Origin: Trichocoleus sp.
GTDB taxonomy: Bacteria > Cyanobacteriota > Cyanobacteriia > Elainellales > Elainellaceae
Length of the DNA: 64,000 nt
Assembly: GCA_036702865.1 (NCBI GenBank)
Contig: DATNQD010000059.1
Location: 248,001-312,000 of the forward strand
Reading direction: 5' to 3'
In this document: piece by piece, positions 37,119-46,576 of the stretch
Layout: each line of letters opens with the position of its first letter
Position numbering within the stretch: position 1 is the first letter of the stretch
Made by a program: the position numbers and the translations under genes
The notes under the pieces: model-generated
The model's database searches: none
Told to the model about the DNA's origin: nothing
Seen by the model: the letters and a program-made list of their open reading frames with translations, nothing else

Positions 37119-37874
37119 ATGAATCTCCTCACACAAGCCCTTCATCTTGTTGGATCTGGTGCAGTTGCATACATTACAGCAGCCCAGATCCGCGACCCCG
37201 AAACGCGACCCAATTTACTGGCAGGCTTTCAACTCGCTGAATCGGGTTCTGTTCCTTTTCTCAAAGCCTTGAGCGATCGAGCGGCTGAGGAAGGGGATAC
37301 CTGGCTATCGGAGCGGTTAGCGGCTCATGCTCAAGACGAACAGCGCCACGGACAGATTTTTGCACATGCGCTGAAGCAATTGAATAAACAGGTGATTGAC
37401 TTCAAATCTCTGCCGCAAAAGCAAGCCGATGGCAAACCGGATGAGCGTCGCCGCAGCCCGTTTTTTGGAGAATATTACAAAGGGCTTGACTTCAAAGACT
37501 TAGCACCCGAACGGATTGATTGGCTGGTGTTTATGGGCAGCACCTATATTTTGGAACTGGATGCCTGCAAAGATTTTGTGCGGATGGCAAAAGCACTTCC
37601 AGATGATGCACTCAGCCTCAATCTGCAAAAGGGATTACTCAGCATTGCCAAAGACGAACAGGGACATGCCGCTTATTTGCGAGAAGCAATGGAACGGCGG
37701 CTCTCTTATGCTGAGGCTGAGGCGCTGGTTGATGAATGGCGGACGCGCAAAGTCAACGCACTGCTGGCAATGACAACTGATTTGATTCAGAAGGGCGGCA
37801 AAATGACTTCGCTGGCTCGAGATGGGGTTCCAAATGAGCTATCTGACGCAGAGAAAGATCTCGCGATCGCCTAG
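37119..37874 (+). CDS. Ferritin-like di-iron protein, function unknown
   Basis: This 251-residue, mostly helical protein shows two DEQxHG-type metal motifs: HAQDEQRHGQIF (near residue 82) and AKDEQGHAAYL (near 185). Glu residues in helix 1 (QLAESGSVPFL) and helix 3 (STYILELDACKDF) could complete a di-iron centre. This is the four-helix ferritin-like fold, without features of bacterioferritin or Dps. Substrate or partner is unknown; oxidase or iron-handling roles are possible. Confidence 0.8.
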   Translation: MNLLTQALHLVGSGAVAYITAAQIRDPETRPNLLAGFQLAESGSVPFLKALSDRAAEEGDTWLSERLAAHAQDEQRHGQIFAHALKQLNKQVIDFKSLPQKQADGKPDERRRSPFFGEYYKGLDFKDLAPERIDWLVFMGSTYILELDACKDFVRMAKALPDDALSLNLQKGLLSIAKDEQGHAAYLREAMERRLSYAEAEALVDEWRTRKVNALLAMTTDLIQKGGKMTSLARDGVPNELSDAEKDLAIA

Positions 37875-37985
37875 GGTGGCTTCTAAGAAGAATATCTTTT
37901 GTTTAGGGGCAGGTTTGGCTGAGTAAAAGTTGAGTAAAAACAATTAGTCAACTTCTTTTCGGCTAAATCTGCTCCAACATTTCTG

Positions 37986-38014
37986 CTCCAATCCAACATT
38001 GGAGTATTTTTTTC
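37986..38014 (+). terminator. Rho-independent terminator after the ferritin-like gene
   Basis: CTCCAA (37986-37991) pairs with TTGGAG (37999-38004) around a 7-nt loop, followed by TATTTTTTT. It lies 112 bp past the ferritin-like stop and before the next gene. Confidence 0.78.
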
Positions 38015-38143
38015 TAAAAATTTCCTTACAAAGAAATAACCGATCGGTCACCCACTACCATTACGAACTGGCTTCAAGATAGAGGGAAAACCAGGGCAAC
38101 CTCTGTTATGACGATCGAATAACCCCTCGCTTCCACAATTCTG

Positions 38144-39517
38144 ATGCGCTTCGATCGATTGACTCGTTCTCTCATTCTTTCAGTTCTGACTGGCTTTGCT
38201 GTGGTTGCTTGTAGCATTGCGAGTGAACCAACTCAGCCGACAAACCAATCGCCCAGTGTTGCTGCCTCACCTGCGATCGTGGCTCAAAGCCCAACAAATC
38301 AGCCAACCAAAAACCTGATCCGAACTCAGACTCTGACGCCGGAAAAGTACCAAATTCGCCTCAACGATCTGCCTCAACCTTTCGCTTCAGATAGTGCGTC
38401 CAAACCGCCGCAGGTGCTCCCAATTCCTCAAAATCCGGTGCTCAATGTTCCTGCTGGTTTTGAGGTGAATGTTTATGCAGAAGGACTCGATCGCCCACGC
38501 TGGTTGGCTTTAACCCCGACAGGAGAGGTTTTAGTCACGGAAACTCGGCAGAATCAGATTCGGATGTTGAGCGATCGAGATGGGGATGGTGTAGCGGAAG
38601 TGAATCAAGTCTTTGCCACCGCAGAAAATGGGCTAAATCAGCCATTTGGCATGGCATTTGCCGAAAATTCCTTCTTTTTGGGCAACACCAATGCAGTGCT
38701 ACGTTTTCCTTATCAGCAAGGACAGACGACTATCACGGGTCGAGGCAACAAGATTGCTGATCTCCCGGCAGATGGCTACAACAACCACTGGACAAGGAAT
38801 GTGGTGGCGGCTCCAGATGGACGCAAACTCTATGTCTCGATCGGCTCTGCATCCAACGTAGATGAAGAACCTTTGCCCCGTGCTTCTGTTCAAGTGATGA
38901 ATTTGGATGGTTCCGATCGCCAGACTTTTGCCTCTGGGCTGCGAAATCCCGTCGGTTTGGATTTTCATCCACTCACAGGCGAACTCTATACAGCAGTGAA
39001 CGAACGCGATGGCTTGGGCGATGATCTGGTTCCAGACTATTTGACTCATCTCCAGTCAGGCGAGTTTTATGGCTGGCCTTATACCTATCTAGCTTCAGCA
39101 AAGCTTGATCCGCGTCGTTTGGTGGATGGTCGCCCAGCGAAGCCTGATCTGGTCGCACAAACTAAAACGCCTGATGTGCTGTTTCAGGCTCATTCTGCTG
39201 CACTAGGCTTGCAGTTCTATGATGGCAATACCTTTCCCGAACGATATCGCAATGGGGCGTTTGTCGCGTTTCGTGGCTCGTGGAACCGCAATCAGGGAAC
39301 CGGCTACAAGGTTGTGTTTGTACCGTTTGATGCCAAAATCAATCGTCCCGCAGGTAGCTACGAGGATTTTGTGACCGGCTTCCTGACGCAACCAACGGTT
39401 CCTGCAACTTGGGGTCGTCCAGTCGGATTGCTCACGCTTCCAGATGGCAGCCTCCTATTTACTGAGGAAGCAAATGGGCGAATTTATCGGGTGCAGTATC
39501 GAGGGAATGCAGGTTGA
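38144..39517 (+). CDS. PQQ/sorbosone-dehydrogenase-like lipoprotein
   Basis: This 457-residue protein has a lipobox-type N-terminus (GFAVVACSIAS, Cys ~23) and so is exported and lipid-anchored. After a ~75-residue Thr/Pro/Ser-rich region comes a six-bladed beta-propeller of the glucose/sorbosone dehydrogenase family (about 105-455). Motifs include EVLVTETRQNQIRML, SDRDGDGVAEV, YVSIGSASNVDEE and GFLTQPT. Cofactor ligands cannot be confirmed by eye. The sugar substrate is unknown. Confidence 0.85.
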   Translation: MRFDRLTRSLILSVLTGFAVVACSIASEPTQPTNQSPSVAASPAIVAQSPTNQPTKNLIRTQTLTPEKYQIRLNDLPQPFASDSASKPPQVLPIPQNPVLNVPAGFEVNVYAEGLDRPRWLALTPTGEVLVTETRQNQIRMLSDRDGDGVAEVNQVFATAENGLNQPFGMAFAENSFFLGNTNAVLRFPYQQGQTTITGRGNKIADLPADGYNNHWTRNVVAAPDGRKLYVSIGSASNVDEEPLPRASVQVMNLDGSDRQTFASGLRNPVGLDFHPLTGELYTAVNERDGLGDDLVPDYLTHLQSGEFYGWPYTYLASAKLDPRRLVDGRPAKPDLVAQTKTPDVLFQAHSAALGLQFYDGNTFPERYRNGAFVAFRGSWNRNQGTGYKVVFVPFDAKINRPAGSYEDFVTGFLTQPTVPATWGRPVGLLTLPDGSLLFTEEANGRIYRVQYRGNAG

Positions 39518-39595
39518 GGAACTCGGAGCGGTGAATGATTGAATCAGGCGATCGATTCTAACCCGTTGAGGACAGCAAGATGAGACGTGCTTATC

Positions 39596-40078
39596 TTATT
39601 TGGGTAGGTCAGGGCAAACAAACTCTTGCTCGACAGCAGTGAGTGTGATCATTTGCGTTTCATTGCTGGGAATGAGCTGCCTTTGCAGCCTTAATGTGCT
39701 GTTTGTCAGTTCTACAATCTCGGCAGTGTATGCAGGCTGACCATTCTCACTGACCTGTAAAACTTGGGGTTGATCCTTGTCAATTGTCCAACCGAAGATG
39801 GCATAGGTTTCAACGCAAGAAGTTTGCAGCAGCGTTCCGTTTGGTAAGAAAACGAAAATACTGCCTGATGCAGGCTGTGAAGGTGGATTTGTCACTCGCC
39901 AAATCTTGCTGAACAGGGGCGTGAGATCGCGTCCTGGAGACGGAACAGGCGTGGTGCTCGATGTGGGATTAGCGGAAACGGGGGGCTGTGCTGTTGTTTC
40001 TCGAGGTTGAGTGCAAGAAATAAGTGCCAACAGCGAGAGGCTAACCGTAAGCAGCAGGCGAGAATTACCAATCGTCAT
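39596..40078 (-). CDS. Lipoprotein, function unknown
   Basis: This 160-residue protein has a signal with lipobox LLALISC (Cys ~22) and then a Thr/Pro-rich spacer. A compact domain follows with RVTNPPSQPASGSIFVFLPNG (shown in part), LLQTSCVETYAIFGWTID and an EFVCPDLPK end, giving two Cys in the mature domain. It converges with the sugar dehydrogenase-like lipoprotein gene. I do not recognise a family. Confidence 0.75.
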   Translation of the reverse strand: MTIGNSRLLLTVSLSLLALISCTQPRETTAQPPVSANPTSSTTPVPSPGRDLTPLFSKIWRVTNPPSQPASGSIFVFLPNGTLLQTSCVETYAIFGWTIDKDQPQVLQVSENGQPAYTAEIVELTNSTLRLQRQLIPSNETQMITLTAVEQEFVCPDLPK

Positions 40079-40298
40079 TTTGTCCTTCCTTGCTAAATAG
40101 TCTCAACGTTTTGCTAAACAGAGTTGGCTCAAAATTTGGCTTAAACGGCACAACTCAATCTTCAAAACACTTCAATACAGATGCGATCGCTGTCCATCTT
40201 GTTGCTGAGAATCCACAATAAAAAGCCATCTGTACCTTCAGGTATAGACGACTTCTAAGAAATTTCACAAGAAAAAGGAAAAACGGTTTCTATGTCAA

Positions 40299-40811
40299 TT
40301 AGAACGGAATTTCGTCGTAGTCTACTGGATCAGGAGCGGGTGTATAAGCAGGCGTTTTGGCAGCTTCGGCGGTGGAGCGAGCAGAAGCCGATTTTGCAGC
40401 AGGCTTGGCGGCTGGGCTAGCAGGAGCAGCACTAGGAGCAGCGCTAGGAGTGGAGGCAGTGGAGGCAGTGGAGGCAGTTGGGACTGTGGTTGAGGTGAGG
40501 CTGGCATCTGCACCCAGAAGATGGAGCCGTTGGGCAGTCAGTTCGGCTCGTTTTTCCTTGAAGCCTTCTGGACGGTCGACGGTGTTGATATTCAACCGTC
40601 CTTCCACAATGACCCGATCGCCAACGTGATAGCGTTCTTGGATCTCTTGTGCCAAATTTCCCCAACCCACAACTTTTAGCTTGGAGGGCGGATCTTCTTC
40701 CCGGATGCCTGAAAACTGCACCCACATTTCAGTTACAGGCGTTTGATTGTCTGGGGTGTAGCGCAGCTGTGGGTCTTGAACGACCTCCGCCATTAGGATG
40801 CAGTTGTTCAT
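40299..40811 (-). CDS. ssb: Single-stranded DNA-binding protein
   Basis: This 170-residue protein has an OB fold at about residues 1-105 (VIVEGRLNINTVDRPEGFKEK region). A long Ala/Pro/Ser/Thr-rich linker follows, and the partner-binding tip is DPVDYDEIPF. The tip is close to the canonical DDDIPF that binds replication and repair proteins. The linker DNA contains short GCCTCCACT-type repeats (40450-40480). The start MNNCILMAEVVQDPQLRY is typical of the cyanobacterial family. Confidence 0.95.
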   Translation of the reverse strand: MNNCILMAEVVQDPQLRYTPDNQTPVTEMWVQFSGIREEDPPSKLKVVGWGNLAQEIQERYHVGDRVIVEGRLNINTVDRPEGFKEKRAELTAQRLHLLGADASLTSTTVPTASTASTASTPSAAPSAAPASPAAKPAAKSASARSTAEAAKTPAYTPAPDPVDYDEIPF

Positions 40812-40902
40812 GGGTTCTCAGGCTCCTGACTGTACAAATGTATTATTCCAAAATTACTATTTAAATTTAGATCAAAGCTGTGGCGATCGACAGCAGAATT
40901 TT

Positions 40903-41340
40903 TTATGGCTGAAGTCGGACGAGTAATTGTACTGCGTCTTCAGTCGTGCGGTGATATCCACTGAGCTTGTCTTTGACGTCGGGTGAGATTGAAAAGTCCA
41001 AGCTGGGTGGCGCAAAGCCATAGCTGCCATAAAAATCTTGCATCGTGGTAGAAGGTGAGCAGTAAACAATATGGTAGCTCTCTGCCTCTTTCAGCAAGAA
41101 TTCTAGCGTTTTGGTAGCGACTCCCTGCTTGCGAAAATTTGGCACAACATAGATGCCGCCAAGTTCTGCGGTACGTTCATCAAGCTTAATCAAACGCCCT
41201 AACCCGGCTCGCTCTCCATCTAGCTCCGCAATTGCAATCACCTCACCATCAAAGTTGGCACGCTTAAAGCCAGCCTCATCATAGCGATCGTTAATCCAAG
41301 CCATTTCTTGACGGAGTGCCCTACGAACCGTAAGTACCAT
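40903..41340 (-). CDS. GNAT-family N-acetyltransferase
   Basis: This 145-residue protein has the acetyl-CoA binding core near GGIYVVPNFRKQGVATKTLEF (shown in part). The preceding strand AIAELDGERAGLGRLIKLD and a C-terminal GSYGFAPP motif are also GNAT-like. The start at 41340 is fixed by the strong site AAAGGAGGT just upstream. The longer frame to 41451 is in the neighbouring gene's tail and is not needed. The acceptor is unknown. It lies downstream of the nucleotidyltransferase fusion with 19 bp between them and may be cotranscribed. Confidence 0.92.
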   Translation of the reverse strand: MVLTVRRALRQEMAWINDRYDEAGFKRANFDGEVIAIAELDGERAGLGRLIKLDERTAELGGIYVVPNFRKQGVATKTLEFLLKEAESYHIVYCSPSTTMQDFYGSYGFAPPSLDFSISPDVKDKLSGYHRTTEDAVQLLVRLQP

Positions 41341-41359
41341 TGCAACCTCCTTTCGATCT

Positions 41360-43921
41360 TTATTCAACAAGCTCCATGGCGTTTTCTTCAATCCCATGGG
41401 TTTGATCGACAAAACCCTGCACATAGGCGCGGTATTCGCGTAACGTTTCATCTACCCAACCCCGATCGTGGCTATCAGCGTAGAGGTGAACCAGCGGCTC
41501 CCCGGCGTCGGGTAAAACAAGCACCCAACTATCATAGTGGGGACTAAATATTTTTACACCGTCCGTCAGGTCGAGGCTGTCTGGTGAATGTGTCTCTACT
41601 AAGTGGCGCATCAGGGTTCCTTTCACTGCCCAGGGACAGCGCACCGTGAGCGATCGGTGAGAAACGCGAGGCAGCTCTGCCCGAATTTGCCCCAAGGTGC
41701 GGGGTGTCCCGTAAGCGTCTTGCTGCTGCAGCGAGAGTAATTCAATCAGCTTGGCAATGCAGAACATGGCATCGAATCCGGGGTGCAATTGCGGGAAGAT
41801 AAACCCAGTGTCACCGCTGCCGCCTAGCACTACATTTGGGTTTGTATGGCAGGCTTCCATCAACGCAGTTGGGCTGGCTTTGGTGCGAATGACCCGACCA
41901 TCATGACGACGCGCAATCTGCTCGACCACACTAGAAGCATTCACCGGAACCACAACCGTTCCTCTGGGGTGATCCATCAGCATCATGTGAACCATCAGCG
42001 CTGTCAGCATTTCGCCCCGGATCGTATTGCCTGACTCATCCACCAAAATTAACTGTTCGCCATTGGCAGCAACCTGAACCCCCAAATTTGCCTTTAATGC
42101 TTCAACTACATGCCCCAACTGATTGAGCAGCACTTCTCGATCGGCGCTAGAAGGAACCATGTGGCTTAAGCTGGCATTGAGCACAACGGCATCACAGCCA
42201 AACTTGCCCAGAATTTGCGGCAGCACTGCTCCAGAAACAGCGTAAACATAGTCAATCACAACCTTAGCGTTGCCATTCCGCATGGCAATTGCATTCAACA
42301 GTCGCTCGAAGGTGGCACTGTAGATTTCATTCGCTTGAGGAGCATGTACCACATTCCCGATTTCCTGAATCTGTGCTCGCCGGAAATCTTCTTTGAAATA
42401 AGCGCCTTCAATTTTCTTTTCCCTTGCCTTGGATAAATTAATGCCCTTACTGTCAAAAAACTCAATCAAGATATGATCCGATCGATCGGGATGCACCCGG
42501 ACATGGATACCCGCTGCAACTGCAAAGGTTGGGGTAACCGTTCGAGAAACGGGAATTGCCGTTGCTTCTAAATTTTGGACATTAATGCCAACAGACATCA
42601 GCCCGGCAATCAGCGATCGAGAGACCATCCGCGCAATCGCTCGTTGATCGCGAGAGACAACCACCTGTGCCCCAGGCTTCAGCGTTGAGCCAAAAGCTGC
42701 CCCTAACCGAACGGCAAATTCAGGCGTGATATCGACATTGGCTAACCCGGAAACGCCTCGCTGACCAAATAAGTTTCGATGCGCCGCATGTCCCCAAATC
42801 AGGTTCATGTTAAGGGTTGCCCCTGGCTCAATTCGCTTGCTGGGCCAGATTCGCACATTTGGACTCACCAAAGATTCTTCGCCAACGGTAGACAAAGACC
42901 CAACGATCGCCCCTTCCAGCACATTTGCCCGCCGATCAAACCGGGTGCCTCTCGCAGCCACGCAAGCCCGAAGATGTGCCTCTTCTCCAACAATCACACC
43001 ATTCCAGATAATTGGGCGCTTGAGATTGGCATCTGTGCCAATGCTGACGTTGTCGCCAATTACCGTTCCAGATGAGATTTGAGCACGGGCAGCAATGCGG
43101 CAGTTATGTCCGATTAAGGCAGGCGGGTCAATATGGGCAGAGGGGTCGATATAGGTGTTTTGCCCCACCCAGATTCCGGGCGATCGCTCGAGGTAGTCAA
43201 ACTCCAGCTTTACCTTTTGATAAAGCGCCGCATATTGTGCTTCCCGATAGGCATCAAGATGTCCGACATCGCACCAGTAACCATCTGCCACAAAACCATA
43301 CATTGGCTCACCTTTTTCGAGCAGCAGCGGGAACAGATCTTTCGAGAAATCGGTTTCCTGGTTTAGTGGCAAATAATCCAACACTTCGGGTTCTAGAATG
43401 TAAGTCCCTGTGTTGACAGTATCCGAAAAGATTTCGCTGCTGGAAGGCTTTTCTAAAAAGCGCACAATCCGGCGCTGTTCATCGGTAATGACGACGCCAA
43501 ATTCGATCGGGTTGGGAACGCTGGCAAGCACAAGGGTTGCTTTTGATCGTCGTTCCTTGTGAAAGCGAATTGCGGCGGAAAGGTCAAAATCGGTAATGCA
43601 ATCACCGCTAATAACAACAAAGGTTTCGTCTAGCAGTTCGGCGACATTGCGAACGCAGCCTGCCGTTCCCAGCGGTTGGTCTTCTTCAACGGCATAGGTC
43701 ATTTGCACGCCAAACTCGCTGCCGTCCTGAAAGTAATCCCGCATCACATCAGGCAGATAGTGCAGTGTAGCGATCACCTCTGTAATACGATGCCGCCGCA
43801 ACAGGTTAATGATGTGTTGGGCGATCGGGCGATTCAGGATGGGAACCATCGGCTTGGGCAGGTCACAGGTCAAGGGTCGAAGTCTTGTCCCTGAGCCACC
43901 CGCCATCAGCACTGCTCTCAT
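41360..43921 (-). CDS. Sugar-1-phosphate nucleotidyltransferase fused to a degenerate phosphomannomutase-like domain
   Basis: This 853-residue protein has an N-terminal nucleotidyltransferase (residues 1-230; MAGGSGTRLRPLT, PKPMVPILNRP, GDCITDFD). A left-handed hexapeptide beta-helix (about 250-375) and a phosphohexomutase-like region (about 380-840) follow. The first part looks active and is usually named mannose-1-phosphate guanylyltransferase. The mutase part lacks all four expected loops: no TASHNP serine (about 470-485), AANGEQ at 618-623 in place of DGDADR, GGSGDTGF at 700-707 in place of a GExSGH, and no RxSGTEP near 803-815. It probably is not a working mutase. GGAGG precedes the ATG. 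Confidence 0.9.
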   Translation of the reverse strand: MRAVLMAGGSGTRLRPLTCDLPKPMVPILNRPIAQHIINLLRRHRITEVIATLHYLPDVMRDYFQDGSEFGVQMTYAVEEDQPLGTAGCVRNVAELLDETFVVISGDCITDFDLSAAIRFHKERRSKATLVLASVPNPIEFGVVITDEQRRIVRFLEKPSSSEIFSDTVNTGTYILEPEVLDYLPLNQETDFSKDLFPLLLEKGEPMYGFVADGYWCDVGHLDAYREAQYAALYQKVKLEFDYLERSPGIWVGQNTYIDPSAHIDPPALIGHNCRIAARAQISSGTVIGDNVSIGTDANLKRPIIWNGVIVGEEAHLRACVAARGTRFDRRANVLEGAIVGSLSTVGEESLVSPNVRIWPSKRIEPGATLNMNLIWGHAAHRNLFGQRGVSGLANVDITPEFAVRLGAAFGSTLKPGAQVVVSRDQRAIARMVSRSLIAGLMSVGINVQNLEATAIPVSRTVTPTFAVAAGIHVRVHPDRSDHILIEFFDSKGINLSKAREKKIEGAYFKEDFRRAQIQEIGNVVHAPQANEIYSATFERLLNAIAMRNGNAKVVIDYVYAVSGAVLPQILGKFGCDAVVLNASLSHMVPSSADREVLLNQLGHVVEALKANLGVQVAANGEQLILVDESGNTIRGEMLTALMVHMMLMDHPRGTVVVPVNASSVVEQIARRHDGRVIRTKASPTALMEACHTNPNVVLGGSGDTGFIFPQLHPGFDAMFCIAKLIELLSLQQQDAYGTPRTLGQIRAELPRVSHRSLTVRCPWAVKGTLMRHLVETHSPDSLDLTDGVKIFSPHYDSWVLVLPDAGEPLVHLYADSHDRGWVDETLREYRAYVQGFVDQTHGIEENAMELVE

Positions 43922-44451
43922 ATTTCCTCCTTAACAGTTCACCATCTTCCGGCTCTTGAGGGTGCTATCTCTGTTGAGTCCTGCTGCCCCAGTTCTATTG
44001 TCTCCCCAGTCTCCTATAGAGCAGAGTAACGGGGTTATCCGTCTGGAGGGATAACTCTATCAGCGAAATAATTCGTTACAACTGGGAAAACATAGAGAGC
44101 AAAACGAACTTCGCTGTTCTAAGCCAAATTAGCTAGATGAGAGCGGTCGTTACAAATTGCAATAACTCATGATCTTGGGCTGTTGCCCGCTGAGAAATCA
44201 GCAGATAAAAAACAGACCAACAGCGTTCCACCCCAGATAGACCCATTGAAATTTGTAGCAGGAGGAATGGATGCCGCCTCAGAGTTGCAGAAAAGCTTCA
44301 GGTTCAACCGACTGACTGGGGATTATCGAAAATCGGCGAATAGACGAGAATAGAGACAGACTATAACTTTGAGACTGAATAACGAGCCTCACTCTTTAAA
44401 GTTTAGTGTTAATTGTTGGAAGCCGTCGATTTGAAAAAGGAGTTGTTGACG
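43922..44451. other. Intergenic region between divergent genes
   Basis: This 530-bp gap contains the GGAGGA ribosome site of the minus-strand fusion gene (43922-43930 region) and, on the plus side, AAAAAGGAG before 44452. I see no supported ORF, tRNA or riboswitch in the middle. Promoters for both genes probably lie here. Confidence 0.55.
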
Positions 44452-44631
44452 ATGGAACTACTGGGATTTGCTGCATTTGTTGCCTATCTGGGTGGAGTCT
44501 GGAAATTTTGGAAAGGCTTTCACCGCACAAACTTCAGCGAGGGCAAAGTCTATCTGTCGTTGCTGTGGCCTGTCTTGCTGGTGGCAAACAAGTCCTATCG
44601 GCAAAACTTCAATCGGGCTCTGAAAGGCTAA
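44452..44631 (+). CDS. Small hydrophobic protein, function unknown
   Basis: This 59-residue protein opens MELLGFAAFVAYLGGVWKFWKGF and has a second hydrophobic stretch near KVYLSLLWPVLLVAN. It ends with a basic tail (KSYRQNFNRALKG). The AAAAAGGAG site about 11 bp upstream of the ATG at 44452 supports translation. It resembles small conserved cyanobacterial membrane proteins. No function can be assigned. A methyltransferase gene starts 59 bp downstream. Confidence 0.72.
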   Translation: MELLGFAAFVAYLGGVWKFWKGFHRTNFSEGKVYLSLLWPVLLVANKSYRQNFNRALKG

Positions 44632-44690
44632 TCACCTAGATTCGTTGGATGAGCCAGCACAAAATAAACCAGTTGAGGTTGTAAGCGTTC

Positions 44691-45425
44691 ATGGCAAAAG
44701 GGAAAGGCAAAGCGGAAGGCGATCGACTCAGAGAGGTGTTGAGCAACCAGCCTGAAAACTGGCAATCTCTCCTTGATCCGGTTACCCAACGGTTTAATCG
44801 AGAGTATCGCCGCGAGTCCTTTGAGCTACCGCCCGAAGTAGAAGCGATGCCGATCTTTCGGGAATGGGCAGCCGGGCACCTCACCAGCCAGCTCACCTCT
44901 CCCTTTTGGGAACTGGCGAAGCCGCAAAAAAATCAGAAATGCCTGGATGTGGGTTGTGGTGTCAGTTTTTTGATTTATCCTTGGCGCGATTGGGATGCAC
45001 AGTTCTATGGGCAAGATGTTAGCAGCGAGGCAAAGGAAATTCTGACGACTAGAGGTCCGCAGTTAAACTCCAAATTATTCAAAGGCGTGCAACTTGGCGC
45101 TGCTCACGACCTGAAATATGACCCAGCCCAGTTTGATCTGGTTATCGCCACCGGATTTAGCTGCTACTATCCATTAGACTATTGGCGGCTGGTGCTGGCT
45201 GAAGCGAAGCGCGTCCTCAAGCCGAACGGGTTCTTTCTGTTTGACTTGTTAATTCCCAATGCCCCGATCGCCGAAAACTGGGCAATTCTGGAAACCTACC
45301 TGGGCGCAGAAGTCTTTTTAGAGCCGTTGCAAGCCTGGCAAAAAACGATCGAATCCGCCGGAGCAAAGGTTGTCAAGACGCTGCCTGGAGAACTCTTTCA
45401 ACTCTACAAAGTGCGATTTGTATAA
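44691..45425 (+). CDS. SAM-dependent methyltransferase, class I
   Basis: This 244-residue enzyme has motif I CLDVGCGVSFLIYPW (about residues 83-97), the acidic end of strand 2 near FYGQDVSSEAKE, motif IV FDLVIATGFSCYYPLDYW and the post-motif LAEAKRVLKPNGFFLFDLL (shown in part). This is a typical small-molecule-type fold. The substrate is not recognised. The basic start MAKGKGKAEGDR has a good ATG. It converges on the C39-peptidase gene. Confidence 0.87.
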   Translation: MAKGKGKAEGDRLREVLSNQPENWQSLLDPVTQRFNREYRRESFELPPEVEAMPIFREWAAGHLTSQLTSPFWELAKPQKNQKCLDVGCGVSFLIYPWRDWDAQFYGQDVSSEAKEILTTRGPQLNSKLFKGVQLGAAHDLKYDPAQFDLVIATGFSCYYPLDYWRLVLAEAKRVLKPNGFFLFDLLIPNAPIAENWAILETYLGAEVFLEPLQAWQKTIESAGAKVVKTLPGELFQLYKVRFV

Positions 45426-45454
45426 TGTCAGATCCCCTCTGGGTTAAGCGTTCT

Positions 45455-46576
45455 CTAGTCTTGCCAGCGGATCTTGCCCATGCCTGCTGCTCCTGTGCCT
45501 AGCTCTACTCCCGGAAACGTGATGATGGGGCGATCGAGTGTGGGGACATCAACCAAAAACTTTCCGCTGAGCAGCAATTCTGTTGTGGGATTCAGTTGAC
45601 CTGTTGTAAGTACCCCAACGGTTGCTTGAAACTTGCGAATGGCTGTTTCTAAATCGGAGTCAGAAATATGGGTCGAATGCCCCAAAAATCCAAGTCGATG
45701 TAGATAGTCGGCAACCTGGGTCGAAGGCAGCATCAGATCGGTGGGACGCAGCACGGCAACATATTGTTTGCGCCAGATGCGATCGAATTCAGCTTTGGGT
45801 AGGCGAAAAATTCTGCCACTGTCTGGGTCTGCGATCGTGGCGGTCTGGTTGTCCATTGCCAGCAGTCCAACTGCATGAGCGGCTTTGCTGCCGTCTCGCA
45901 AATCAAGCCAGGTTGCCAGAACACCCGGTCGGTTAATTTGCTGCATTTGTGCCCAGGTCGGTGAAAGCTCGACACCTGCCAGCCCCATTTTTTGCAGTGC
46001 TGTCACCAGTTGCGGCATTGAGGTTCCCAGACGGCTTGTTCCTGCCAGTTGCGCCACACTCGATTCTGTTGCATTAACGCCCCAAAGTCGCAAAACGGTT
46101 GCTAATGCAGAAGGGGCACAACTGCTGTCAGAAGTCTGCCGGAAAACGCCATTGGGCAGTAACTTATCCTCTAACGAAGCCGCGATCGGCGCGAGAAAAT
46201 ATCCCTCTGCCCGGTGGAATGCAGCAAAGCCTAGAAGTCCGAGCAGAACGATCGCTACAACCTGGATACGGGCTGTTCGCCAACTGACTACCAGCGCCAA
46301 GCCGCAAAATCCCATCAACATAATCTGCATTGTTGTCCAGGTGATTCGCATCCCATAGACCCGCCATTCCAGCGGTAGCCCTCGTAGCTGCGATAGAGAC
46401 GCTACCAGCACCAGCATTGCTAGATATAGCCCCAAAAATGCCAGCGAAGCCCAATCTTTTCCTTTAAATAGGTCATTTGCGGTCGCGCCGCGCCGTACCA
46501 GCAATCGCCCGACTCGCATTCCCCCCAAAAATGCCAACCCGCCTAAAAAAATCGTTACGATCAATTCAGCTAACAT
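45455..46576 (-). CDS. Membrane C39-type cysteine peptidase with peptidoglycan-binding domain
   Basis: This 373-residue protein has four hydrophobic segments in residues 1-120 and then a papain-like C39 domain (about 135-280). The likely active residues are Gln147 and Cys153 (FRQTSDSSCAPSALA), His234 (KAAHAVGLLA) and Asp250 (ADPDSGR). A peptidoglycan-binding-type domain (about 285-340; LHRLGFLGHSTHISDSDLE shown in part) follows. C39 domains normally sit at the N-terminus of bacteriocin ABC exporters to cut double-Gly leaders. Here there is no ATPase, and the protease would face outward or inward depending on topology. The substrate is unknown. Confidence 0.83.
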   Translation of the reverse strand: MLAELIVTIFLGGLAFLGGMRVGRLLVRRGATANDLFKGKDWASLAFLGLYLAMLVLVASLSQLRGLPLEWRVYGMRITWTTMQIMLMGFCGLALVVSWRTARIQVVAIVLLGLLGFAAFHRAEGYFLAPIAASLEDKLLPNGVFRQTSDSSCAPSALATVLRLWGVNATESSVAQLAGTSRLGTSMPQLVTALQKMGLAGVELSPTWAQMQQINRPGVLATWLDLRDGSKAAHAVGLLAMDNQTATIADPDSGRIFRLPKAEFDRIWRKQYVAVLRPTDLMLPSTQVADYLHRLGFLGHSTHISDSDLETAIRKFQATVGVLTTGQLNPTTELLLSGKFLVDVPTLDRPIITFPGVELGTGAAGMGKIRWQD

